A stretch of 34,917 bases of DNA from an uncultured Nitrospirota bacterium (lineage in GTDB: Bacteria; CG2-30-53-67), in the NCBI GenBank assembly GCA_947259355.1, contig CAMYMF010000027.1:1-34917 (forward strand). The letters are read 5' to 3'. Positions 7,374 through 14,971 of the stretch are shown one piece after another. Each line of letters begins with the position of its first letter. Position 1 is the first letter of the stretch. The notes below the pieces were generated by a model, which worked only from the letters and a program-made list of their open reading frames with translations, was not told where the DNA came from and searched no databases. Position numbers and translations under genes: made by a program.

Positions 7374-8189
7374 CGGGGGCCGCTATTCCAATCGGCTCGT
7401 CCGCCTCATCATCGTTCTTTTTGCGGGAAATCGTGCATTTCATTGCATCGGCATTGCACTGTATGCACGATTGGTTGGGGTGGATGGAACGACGCCTCTC
7501 GGCGATGGTGCCGCTATTCTCGAAAAGCATGTAGTCTTTTTATGACACCCGTTTCCGTTTTTGCCGTATTGACACACTTATGCTTCACTCTTGTCTGTGT
7601 CCCAGACAATTCGGTGGGATTTTCCTGACAAACAGACATGAGCGCTGAATATGGGTCTCCCCTCGACCGTACCTGTTGCTGAATCGTTACATTCATTTGG
7701 GAAGTATAATGTAGCATATTTGTCCCAGATTCACCTGTGAATAACATTTATGTCACAAAAAAGTAACTCGCTGTTTTTTCTCCTTATATCGAACACCGTC
7801 GAAGAGGGCTCTGCCAGAGCGCCCCGAAGAACGAGCGTACTCAACGCCACGGCATGGGAAGCATTTCGCGAAAAGCATATTTAAAATCAATCTGTTATGA
7901 ATAGGAGGGGTGGTGAGCAGTGCTTTTCCTACTGATTTGGTATGGATCTTGCTTTAAGACTAATGACCATTCTTGTCCAGTGGATCCATGGACCCTCCGG
8001 GTGAGGCGCAGTCGAGCGTCACCGCTTAAGGGAAGTCGTGGAGCGACACAATTCGTTGTCATTTGTTTTGATTGACGGGTTTGACTCATTTTTGTATAAT
8101 CCCGCGGCTTATTTTGAAGCGTCCGGCAGGAGGGCCGGGGCGTTTTCCTGATTTCTTGACCCATTTTATCTGAACCAAGGGGGAGAAGC
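7374..8189. other. Long intergenic region before the cytochrome/copper cluster
   Basis: These 816 bases hold no gene I can support. The first 350 bases or so are of mixed composition without family-like open frames. A strong ribosome-binding-site-like AGGAGGGG at about 7903 precedes a 14-codon GTG frame that I do not count as a gene. The right end holds the promoter at 8072-8100 and an 80-base leader in front of the triheme cytochrome gene. The leader includes a short GC-rich potential stem (CCGGC with GCCGG near 8120-8140). Confidence 0.55.
8072..8100 (+). promoter_or_regulatory. Strong sigma70-type promoter of the cytochrome/copper cluster
   Basis: TTGACG (8072-8077), a 17-base spacer and a perfect TATAAT (8095-8100) make this the best housekeeping-type promoter seen in the window. 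The predicted start near 8107 leaves about 83 bases of leader before the cytochrome ATG. It may drive the whole plus-strand cluster to 20671, though longer gaps inside suggest extra starts. Confidence 0.7.
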
Positions 8190-8546
8190 ATGAAGGCAGC
8201 ACTCTTTTCGAAGGTATTGATGGTTACATTTGTTCTGGCGGCATTGGCATTCTGGGCCTTTCCCGATACATCGCAGAGCTCTTGCGGCGCGGCGGCCTCG
8301 TCCTGTAAGAAGTGCCACGAGATCAAGGGGGAGATGAAGGTCGAATCGAAGGGACTGCACCACACCCAGCATTCCTTTGCCGATTTTTGTGTCTTTTGCC
8401 ACGGGGGGAGTACCACGGCGACCACCAAGGAGCAGGCCCATGAGGGGATAATCAACCCGCTGGCCGATACCAAGAAGAGCTGCTCCGCGTGCCATCCCGA
8501 TGATTTCGAGAAGCGCTCCGCCGTTTATGGAGCCGCTAGCAAATAG
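8190..8546 (+). CDS. Small exported triheme c-type cytochrome
   Basis: This is a 118-residue protein with an N-terminal signal or anchor segment (about 8-24) and three heme-c sites: CKKCH (39-43), CVFCH (67-71) and CSACH (98-102). Histidines at 57, 58, 61 and 84 can act as distal ligands. The start has AAGGGGGAG about 6 bases upstream. It is an electron carrier in the periplasm or on the outer face of the membrane. As first gene of the cluster, next to a Rieske protein and a second cytochrome, it probably passes electrons between the quinone pool side and a periplasmic partner. I do not recognise a specific named family. Confidence 0.9.
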   Translation: MKAALFSKVLMVTFVLAALAFWAFPDTSQSSCGAAASSCKKCHEIKGEMKVESKGLHHTQHSFADFCVFCHGGSTTATTKEQAHEGIINPLADTKKSCSACHPDDFEKRSAVYGAASK

Positions 8547-8750
8547 GCGAGACTGTTCAACGAGATGTCCGCAACGCCCCCCCCGGGTCTTGCGAAAAAT
8601 AGGGTGGACGTGATCACACGGGCACGTCTTCGGGTGGGGGTTCGCGTTATCCAACCACCTCAAACGATTTGTTGATTGAAAGCCTGTGTTCCGCACCCCG
8701 GGGCCGAGGGGCCAGGGGGCCGGATGTGCCATGGCGCTTAGGCACGCCGC

Positions 8751-9371
8751 ATGGGGAACACGGGCGCCCCTTGGATGAGCCGATACCTCTCTCAGAATAT
8801 GCTCAAGGTGTCAGGCAAGCCTCGGACAGCATCGACGGAAGCCCTGCCGGGCGTGGCGACGGGGCGCTGCCGAAGCGGCTGTCGCCCCGGGGCGAGGCTG
8901 ACTGCTGGCGCGACGGACGCAACGGGTCTCACCCGGCGGCGTTTCATCCGTCTCAGCGGGATTTCGGCCGCTGTCCTGTCGGCAATCGGTCTTTCGGGCA
9001 TCGTGCGGTCCTATCTGTCGGCAGGTCCCGTTGAAACCATTCCGACCCGCTTTGTCTTGGGAACTCCCGCCGACTTTCCGCCGGGGAGTGTGACGCTGAG
9101 AGAAGGCATCTTCGTGCTCCGGGACAGCGCAGGGCTCTTTGCCGTGAAGGCCGAGTGCTCCCATCTGGGATGCAGGATTCGGTGGAATGCCGGCGAAGCG
9201 GTCTTTGACTGCCCCTGCCACGGGAGTCGCTATGACCAACGAGGCGGGTATCTCTCGGGTCCAGCCCGAAAACCGCTGACCCCCGTGCACTTGAGCCGAA
9301 ACGATGCCGGGCAGCTGGTGGCAGATCTGTCGAGAAAGACCCGGGCGTCGCGTCGCGTCCGGGAGGGTTGA
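8751..9371 (+). CDS. Rieske [2Fe-2S] protein with Tat signal
   Basis: The C-terminal half carries both Rieske cluster boxes, CSHLGC and CPCHGSRYDQ, giving two Cys and two His ligands and the disulfide cysteines found in bc1/b6f-type Rieske proteins. A twin-arginine motif, TRRRFIRLSG, followed by a hydrophobic stretch (ISAAVLSAIGLSGIV) predicts Tat export and membrane anchoring. The first 60 or so residues before it are Arg-, Gly- and Ala-rich and look non-native. No start has a good ribosome binding site, so the true start may lie later than 8751. No cytochrome b gene is in the window, so it is not part of a standard bc1 operon here. Rieske proteins also occur near clade II nos clusters. Confidence 0.87.
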   Translation: MGNTGAPWMSRYLSQNMLKVSGKPRTASTEALPGVATGRCRSGCRPGARLTAGATDATGLTRRRFIRLSGISAAVLSAIGLSGIVRSYLSAGPVETIPTRFVLGTPADFPPGSVTLREGIFVLRDSAGLFAVKAECSHLGCRIRWNAGEAVFDCPCHGSRYDQRGGYLSGPARKPLTPVHLSRNDAGQLVADLSRKTRASRRVREG

Positions 9372-9466
9372 ACGATCGATGCCATGACCGTCGCGCGCTC
9401 CTGAATAGGGACCCCCGGGGCAGACGTGTGAAGGTGATGGGATGTTTGAATGGGGAGGTTAACTAG

Positions 9467-10696
9467 ATGGCGTGGGTAAAATCACTGAAGAGCCATTATG
9501 ACAAGGTGTTCGTCGATGAATGGCCGGCGTATACGAGTGGGATCCTGCTGGGATTGCTGATCGTCGTGGTCTTTGCCTGGGGCAGGACCTGGGGCGTTCA
9601 AGGTGGTCTGGCCAACTGGGGCGATTGGCTCAATTACTTCACGGGGATCTCCAAACTCCTCGGGGTCTCGGACAAACCCGAGTCGCCGCTACACAACTCT
9701 ACGTCCCTCATGAGTCTGGGCCTCATCTTCGGCTCCTTCGCCGCCGCGCTCATGTCCCGGCAGTTTTCGTTCCGAATTCCGCCGCTGCTGGAGATGGTCA
9801 AGGGCGTCATTGGCGGCACACTCATGGGGATCGGTGCCACCATGGCCATGGGATGCAATGTGGGTGGGTTCATCTCACCGGTGACGGCCTTCAACTTTTC
9901 AGGTTGGGGCATGGCCGCCGGGATGATCGTCGGTGCGGCCATCGGGGTCAAGATTCTCTGGTGGGAGATGGAACATATCATGTGGGGCCGTAAGAACCTG
10001 CAGTCCTATTCGGGCTCCAGTAAAGGCACCTACAAGCCCTTTCTGGGATTGCTCGTCTATGCCGCCGCCATTTACTGGGCATACCGTTATCTTACCGGGG
10101 CGGAGGAAGGGATGAAGTTTCTCGGCGGGGTGATCCTCATCGGAATGGCCTTCGGTGTGGTGCTGCACCGGTCGCGATTCTGCTTTTCCCGGGTATTTCG
10201 GGATCCGCTCATGACGGGAGACGGGTCGATGACGAAGGCGGCCCTGCTGATGCTCCTCATCGGGATACTGGGAAACGCCCTGCTCATCTACAACGGTTCC
10301 AAGTCCTACTACGATGCCCTGACCCCCGTGTTCTGGTCCGGGTCACTCCTGGGGGGGATCATCTTCGGCATCGGCATGATCGCCGCCGGTGGGTGCGCGA
10401 GCGGCGCGCTCTGGCGAGCGGCCGAGGGGCATATTAAACTCTGGATCGCGCTCTTCTTTTTCGCCTGGACCAGTTCCTGGTGGAAGGCGCTGCTGATCAA
10501 GTGGGATATTCTACAGCTTCACATGGACATGTCCAAACCGGGAACCTACATGACGAAACTGGGCTCGCAATTCTATATGCCCAGAGAGATGGGGGGGTGG
10601 TTCTGGACCCTGGCGATCTCCCTGGGGTTGCTGGCTCTCTGGTTTGTGCTGGTGGTATATAACGAGACCACGGAGCGCTTCACCGTGGTCAAATAG
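9467..10696 (+). CDS. YeeE/YedE (TsuA-like) family transporter
   Basis: This 409-residue polytopic inner-membrane protein has about nine or ten helices. It shows the conserved cysteine motifs of the thiosulfate-transporter TsuA/YeeE group: MGCNVGG (C130), RSRFCFSR (C236) and AAGGCASG (C310). In TsuA such cysteines pass thiosulfate along the pore. GGGAGG lies upstream of the ATG. It sits between the Rieske gene and a heme protein, so it may import a sulfur compound linked to the redox reaction, or a sulfur ligand for metal-site assembly. No tusA or dsrE partner gene is adjacent, unlike many yedE loci. Substrate is inferred only at family level. Confidence 0.88.
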   Translation: MAWVKSLKSHYDKVFVDEWPAYTSGILLGLLIVVVFAWGRTWGVQGGLANWGDWLNYFTGISKLLGVSDKPESPLHNSTSLMSLGLIFGSFAAALMSRQFSFRIPPLLEMVKGVIGGTLMGIGATMAMGCNVGGFISPVTAFNFSGWGMAAGMIVGAAIGVKILWWEMEHIMWGRKNLQSYSGSSKGTYKPFLGLLVYAAAIYWAYRYLTGAEEGMKFLGGVILIGMAFGVVLHRSRFCFSRVFRDPLMTGDGSMTKAALLMLLIGILGNALLIYNGSKSYYDALTPVFWSGSLLGGIIFGIGMIAAGGCASGALWRAAEGHIKLWIALFFFAWTSSWWKALLIKWDILQLHMDMSKPGTYMTKLGSQFYMPREMGGWFWTLAISLGLLALWFVLVVYNETTERFTVVK

Positions 10697-10804
10697 TCGA
10701 CTTTGAGAAAAGAGGAGGAGTGAAAGGAGGTGATCAGGGGCATCGAATTATCGTTTGTTGCACGAAGGAATTTTGATCAATAACAAGTAACAAGGGGGTG
10801 TGTA

Positions 10805-11920
10805 ATGAAGAAAATGGGTCTTATTGCAGTACTGGCGATGCTCGTTATTGGTGCTTATCTCGCCTCGTCAACGGTCAGTACGAACACCGATGTGGTTGTG
10901 GCCGCCAAAGGCACGTATTCCGGCACGGTCTATGTGGCCGGCATGGGTGGACACTATGCCGCCGTGGATCTGACGATTGACCCCAATGACAGCGTTCATC
11001 CCATTAAGGTCAACGGGCTGGATCGCGTGGTGATCGGTCCGAAAAAGAGCCATCCCATTCACGATACGCGCATCGACGTGAATGACCGCGACGTGACCTA
11101 CTGGTCCACCTATAAACTAGATCCCGACGGAAACCTCCATTCGGGAAAAGCGAATCTGAAGACCGGTGAGGTCTTGATGGATGTGGCCTTCCCCATGCCG
11201 GACCGGGTCAACAAGGATCAGGCAGGGGCCAACTACTGTGGCTCCGGTCAGTCGAAGCATTCCTACATTCCTGTCTCCATGGCAAACGAAGGCTATATCG
11301 ACATTCGCGACAAGAAGACCATGGAGCTAAAACACCGCGTCTACATGAGCCAACTCGGTTACAAGCCCGGGACCTACACCTTCGTTCACGGGACCAATAA
11401 TCCGGACATGACCAAATTTCTGTTGACTTTCAACGTGACGCCTGCGGGTTACAAGGGCTGGAGCGGCAAGACCAAGATGATCATGCTGGACATGGCGGCA
11501 CTGGAGAATGGGCAGATCAAGCGGTTGGCCGAAGGCGAGCTGACCGGGACCCCGGGCAAGACCATTACCTTCCGACAGAGTTTTACGCCGGATGGCAAGC
11601 ACATCCTTCAGGCGGCCGCGGATCGGGCCTACTTGGTCGATGCAGCGACGCTGAAGCCGTTGGATGAGATTACCGACATCGCCGGCGCTAGCCACGATAT
11701 ACTTCCCACACCTGACGGCAAGTATGCTTTACTCACGCTGCGGGAGTCGGCCAAGGATAAGGATGGCAAGGACACCGTCGATGGGGTCCTCCAGCTCTAC
11801 GACATTGATAGTCGGAAAGTCGTTGGCAAGACCGCCTCGGTCTGCCAGGCCTGCCACGGCGGGATGGGTATGGGCTTCAAGAAGGCGGTGCTCTGCGGCC
11901 TGGACGCCAACTGGAACTAG
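10805..11920 (+). CDS. Exported protein with WD/YVTN-like repeats and one C-terminal heme-c site
   Basis: This 371-residue protein has an N-terminal signal or anchor (about 1-24), and AAGGGGG lies upstream of the ATG. The body has beta-propeller-like repeats, for example FTPDGKHILQAA and ASHDILPTPDGKYALLTL, which recall YVTN-type, NirF-like and NosZ propellers. The C-terminus has a single heme site, CQACH (347-351), followed by GGMGMGF, where a methionine could be the distal ligand. Histidines at KKSHPIHD, SKHSYIP, VHGTNN and ASHD could bind a metal. I do not recognise a named family, and it is not NosZ (length and CuA motif are wrong). It could be the catalytic or substrate-binding subunit of the cluster. 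Confidence 0.75.
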   Translation: MKKMGLIAVLAMLVIGAYLASSTVSTNTDVVVAAKGTYSGTVYVAGMGGHYAAVDLTIDPNDSVHPIKVNGLDRVVIGPKKSHPIHDTRIDVNDRDVTYWSTYKLDPDGNLHSGKANLKTGEVLMDVAFPMPDRVNKDQAGANYCGSGQSKHSYIPVSMANEGYIDIRDKKTMELKHRVYMSQLGYKPGTYTFVHGTNNPDMTKFLLTFNVTPAGYKGWSGKTKMIMLDMAALENGQIKRLAEGELTGTPGKTITFRQSFTPDGKHILQAAADRAYLVDAATLKPLDEITDIAGASHDILPTPDGKYALLTLRESAKDKDGKDTVDGVLQLYDIDSRKVVGKTASVCQACHGGMGMGFKKAVLCGLDANWN

Positions 11921-11977
11921 GAAACCACACGGCTACAACCTCCAGGGCTTCGCCCCTGAAGCGTTGCTTGTTTCTGC

Positions 11978-12005
11978 GAGCCACCCCCGGTAACGGGGGT
12001 GGCTC
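11978..12005. terminator. Perfect hairpin between heme protein and ABC permease genes
   Basis: The 12-base arms GAGCCACCCCCG and CGGGGGTGGCTC are separated by GTAA and can form a very stable stem. No T run follows. It may attenuate or stabilise the transcript between the redox genes and the ABC/copper genes. A smaller stem (CAGGG with CCCTG, near 11943-11958) lies just before it. Confidence 0.55.
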
Positions 12006-12067
12006 TGCCCGTTCCCGATGATCCGCTTCTGATCCTAGGGCCTGCTTTTGGGGGAATTCGCACAGAC

Positions 12068-13318
12068 ATGACTACAAAGACCCGTCCGACGAAATTCGGT
12101 AAACTGGCCGTCGCGCTCAGAAACCTTAAGCGGAACGCATTCCGTACGACGGTGCTGGTGTCGGCCATTGCCATCCTGGTGGCGCTGCTCATTTTTGCGA
12201 CCTTCTTTACCGTCAGCGTCAGCGCCACCATCGAAAAGGCCTCGGACCGACTCGGTGCCGATCTGCTCATTGTTCCAGTGGGGGCCAGAGATTTTGCACA
12301 GGAATTTCTTCTCGAGTCCAAGCAGAAGTCCTTTTATATGCCCAAGGAGATCCTTCCGCGGGTCCAGGAGATCGAAGGGATTGAGTCGGCCACCTATCAG
12401 ACCTATCTCGAGACTATCACCGGCCTCTGTTGTGATGTGGCCGAGGCCCAGATTATTGCCTTTGACCAGGACACGGACTTTATCGTGAAGCCGTGGCTTC
12501 AGAATTCCATCGGGCGGGCTCTCGGACCGGGGGAAGCCATTGCGGGCATCGAGACCTACGAGAATCTCGGTCTCGAGCTCTTGGAGGTGGAAAAAACCAT
12601 GTTCAACAAACGCTTCAAGATCGTCGGGGTCCTGGAGCGAACGGGGACGGGTCTGGACAATGCTATCTTCATGACCGAAACGGATCTGCAGGAGATCGTG
12701 GCGGGCGGCAGCTCACCCCTGAAGAAAGATCAGATCTCCATCATTTTTGCCAAGATCGGCCGCGATGTCGACCCCTATCACGTGGGGTTGGACGTGGAGG
12801 GGAACATCATCGAAGTCGATGTGGTGACACGGCGGGAAATGGGCTCGGAATTGTTGCGTAAACTGAGCGACATCAATAAGATCTTTGTTCTCTCAACGGT
12901 GATGGGGGCCATCCTGACGGTCTTTCTCGTCTGGGCTATTTTTTCGGCCATTGCCAACGAACGGGCCAGTGAAATCGGCATCATGCGGGCCGTGGGCGCC
13001 AGTGAGTCCCATATTGTGCGGCTCTTCATCCTCGAGGTGGTGCTGGTCGGTGTTTTGGGAAGCCTCATCGGCACGGCGCTGGGGACCTATCTCTTCATGT
13101 CCTTGACGAAGAGTTTCGCTCTACTTCGGGATCTGTCCGTGCCCGTCCTCTCCTTCCGACCGTTGCCGGCCTATCTGCTGCAGCAGAGTGTGATCGGTGT
13201 GGCCAGCATCCTCGTGGGGACCGGCATCTGCATTGCCGGGGCTCTCGGACCCATCAATCGGATCAAACGACTGGAGCCCCATGTGTCGATGAAAGGATCA
13301 CTCCTTTGTCGCAGGTAG
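12068..13318 (+). CDS. FtsX/MacB-type ABC transporter permease (first pair)
   Basis: This is a 416-residue permease with the FtsX layout. One N-terminal helix (about 28-50) is followed by a large periplasmic domain and three C-terminal helices in the segment with SEIGIMRAVGAS, a typical FtsX coupling region. The start at 12068 is chosen because it gives the standard short cytoplasmic N-terminus; the open frame begins further upstream. A vicinal CC pair (121-122, GLCCDVA) lies in the periplasmic domain and could bind a thiophilic metal. The 3' end overlaps the ATPase gene by 13 bp. MacB/LolCDE-type transporters move substrates from the membrane or periplasm rather than across the inner membrane. 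Confidence 0.87.
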   Translation: MTTKTRPTKFGKLAVALRNLKRNAFRTTVLVSAIAILVALLIFATFFTVSVSATIEKASDRLGADLLIVPVGARDFAQEFLLESKQKSFYMPKEILPRVQEIEGIESATYQTYLETITGLCCDVAEAQIIAFDQDTDFIVKPWLQNSIGRALGPGEAIAGIETYENLGLELLEVEKTMFNKRFKIVGVLERTGTGLDNAIFMTETDLQEIVAGGSSPLKKDQISIIFAKIGRDVDPYHVGLDVEGNIIEVDVVTRREMGSELLRKLSDINKIFVLSTVMGAILTVFLVWAIFSAIANERASEIGIMRAVGASESHIVRLFILEVVLVGVLGSLIGTALGTYLFMSLTKSFALLRDLSVPVLSFRPLPAYLLQQSVIGVASILVGTGICIAGALGPINRIKRLEPHVSMKGSLLCRR

Positions 13319-13983
13319 AGATATCGAACCTGAGCAAGGTCTACACGGTGGGAGGTGAAGAGATTATCGCGGTACAAAACCTCTCACTCACCATCGAAAA
13401 GGGGGATCTCCTCGCCGTCGTCGGACATTCGGGCTCCGGAAAGACCACGCTCATCTCCATGATCGGGGGCATTCTCAAACCGACGTCGGGCAGTATTGTC
13501 GTAGACGGCACGGACATCTGCAAGCTGGATGATGCGGATCTGTCGGAGTACCGCAACCGCAAGATCGGCTTCATGTTCCAATTTGCCAGCCTTCTGCCTG
13601 TCTTGACGGCCATGGAGAACGTCCTGCTGCCGCGTATCTTCGCCGCTGAGGGCGGGGCCAATCACCACCGGCGTGCCGAAGAGTATCTGGATGCTTTGGG
13701 CCTGGCCGACAAACGCCATGCATTTCCCGGGGAGCTCTCGGGTGGACAGCAGCGTCGGGTGGCCATTGCGAGAGCATTGATCAATGAACCGCGACTGATT
13801 CTCGCCGACGAGCCGACGGGGGATCTTGATGAGGAGACGGAGGCGGACATCCTCAAACTGTTTCACCAACTAAACCGGGAGAAGGGGATCAGTTTCGTCA
13901 TCGTCACCCACAGCTCGGAGATTGCAGCGGAGTGCAGAAAACGTTGCCGGATGAGCCACGGTGTTCTGGAACACGAAGTTTAG
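13306..13983 (+). CDS. ABC transporter ATP-binding protein (LolD/MacB type, first pair)
   Basis: This 225-residue ATPase has Walker A GHSGSGKT (40-47), the Q-loop region in [16 protein letters not shown], signature ELSGGQQRR (about 143-151) and Walker [13 protein letters not shown]. The start is TTG at 13306, with AAGGA 8 bases upstream. It overlaps the end of the permease gene, a sign of translational coupling. It powers the permease encoded by the preceding gene. Confidence 0.93.
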   Translation: MSQVEISNLSKVYTVGGEEIIAVQNLSLTIEKGDLLAVVGHSGSGKTTLISMIGGILKPTSGSIVVDGTDICKLDDADLSEYRNRKIGFMFQFASLLPVLTAMENVLLPRIFAAEGGANHHRRAEEYLDALGLADKRHAFPGELSGGQQRRVAIARALINEPRLILADEPTGDLDEETEADILKLFHQLNREKGISFVIVTHSSEIAAECRKRCRMSHGVLEHEV

Positions 13984-14018
13984 CGTGGATCCATCCGGGA
14001 ATTAAAAGGGACACGAAT

Positions 14019-14038
14019 TAGTTTCCATCCGGAAACTA
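14019..14038. terminator. Short perfect hairpin between ATPase and PCu(A)C genes
   Basis: TAGTTTCC and GGAAACTA form 8-base arms around an ATCC loop, 35 bp after the ATPase stop and 13 bp before the next start. No T run follows. It could be a processing or attenuation site, or a regulatory operator. Confidence 0.4.
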
Positions 14039-14051
14039 GCTTGGATCTGGC

Positions 14052-14495
14052 ATGCGTCACCATTTGAGAGGCCTGAGGGATGTACGACGGGTGCTCCCGT
14101 TGCTTCTGCTGCTCTGCGGGGGTGTCGCGTGCTCCGCGGACCGAACCCCGCGGCTTGTGGTCAAAGGGGCAACGGTGCAGGTCTCCGATGCCATCAAGGG
14201 AAGCGCTTCTTCCTTCATGTTCGTCATCAATGAAGGATCCGGCGACGACAGGCTGCTCGCCTGCCTGATCAAGGAGTACCCGTCGGTCTACGTGGAGTTG
14301 CACGATGTCGTCGGCGGCAAGATGACCATGGTCAAAGAGATTGCCATTCCCGCCCGTGAGACGACCGCCCTTAAACGGGGTGGACTGCATATCATGTTCA
14401 CCGGGTTTCCGGAAGAACACGAAACAAAGGTGACCCTGATTCTGACCTTCGAGAAAAGCGGACCCATCGAAGTCCGTGCAACGGTACTCTCATGA
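14052..14495 (+). CDS. PCu(A)C-family periplasmic copper chaperone
   Basis: This 147-residue protein has a signal peptide with a possible but weak lipobox ending at C27 (GGVAC). The mature part fits the PCu(A)C (DUF461) fold. Its copper-binding set is H84 (VELHD), M91/M93 (GGKMTMVK), H113 and M115 (GGLHIMF), matching the family pattern of H, M and HxM ligands. The surrounding family landmarks (IPARET, KRGGLHIMFTG, VTLILTFEKSG) are also present. PCu(A)C proteins hold Cu(I) in the periplasm and deliver it to cuproenzymes such as the CuA site of cytochrome oxidase. With two NosL-type genes nearby, this is the clearest sign that the cluster handles copper. Its end overlaps the next gene by 4 bp. 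Confidence 0.85.
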   Translation: MRHHLRGLRDVRRVLPLLLLLCGGVACSADRTPRLVVKGATVQVSDAIKGSASSFMFVINEGSGDDRLLACLIKEYPSVYVELHDVVGGKMTMVKEIAIPARETTALKRGGLHIMFTGFPEEHETKVTLILTFEKSGPIEVRATVLS

Positions 14496-14848
14496 AACGA
14501 TCCCGATGTACCGCCCGTAGGATGCACCCGAGATACCGTTGCAGACGGTTGGTCCGGCAATGCATTACCTGGCTGTTGGCTGTGACTCTCCTGTGCAGCT
14601 TCACGGAATCACTGCAATGGATCCCCGCCCAACAGGGAGATGCCGTCCTGGCCAGTATCAATATCTGCGATACCGGCAGTGCTACGGCCAAAGTGACCGG
14701 ACAGGCACCCTGCCTGCCGCAGACGGCCTACACAGTCGAGCCGCCGGGGCCCGAAACCCGGCTCCCGGAGCAGCCGCCCATCTGTCCTGGTAGCCTTTTT
14801 GTCCAGCTCTTTGAGAGACCACCTCAAACACCTCTCTTCTCTGCCTGA
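14492..14848 (+). CDS. Small secreted or membrane-anchored Cys-containing protein, unknown
   Basis: This is a 118-residue product starting at an ATGA overlap with the PCu(A)C gene, so translation is probably coupled. It has a very basic N-terminus (many Arg) and then one hydrophobic segment (CITWLLAVTLLCSFT, about 24-38). A periplasmic part with Cys at NIC, APC and PIC and Pro-rich sequence follows. It faintly resembles small DUF2946-type proteins seen near copper genes, but I cannot confirm that. Its existence rests mainly on position, overlap and signal segment. Confidence 0.6.
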   Translation: MKRSRCTARRMHPRYRCRRLVRQCITWLLAVTLLCSFTESLQWIPAQQGDAVLASINICDTGSATAKVTGQAPCLPQTAYTVEPPGPETRLPEQPPICPGSLFVQLFERPPQTPLFSA

Positions 14849-14971
14849 TTTTCATGTCGGGCGGTTCCTTGATTTGATTTGTCGATGATTAATATTGCCG
14901 GGGCGGCCCTGCGTGTGGATGGTTGCGGCGTCGTGGTTCCCCCGTCCGATCTTTCGGAAGAGGAGGGTTTT

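Noticed and set aside
7913-7957. 14-codon GTG frame behind a strong AGGAGGGG
   Set aside because: Too short to support, and the spacing to the start codon is poor; the purine-rich run may be chance.
10805-11920. Possible NosZ
   Set aside because: The length is far below NosZ, there is no CuA motif, and a heme-c site sits at the C-terminus; only a loose propeller resemblance remains.
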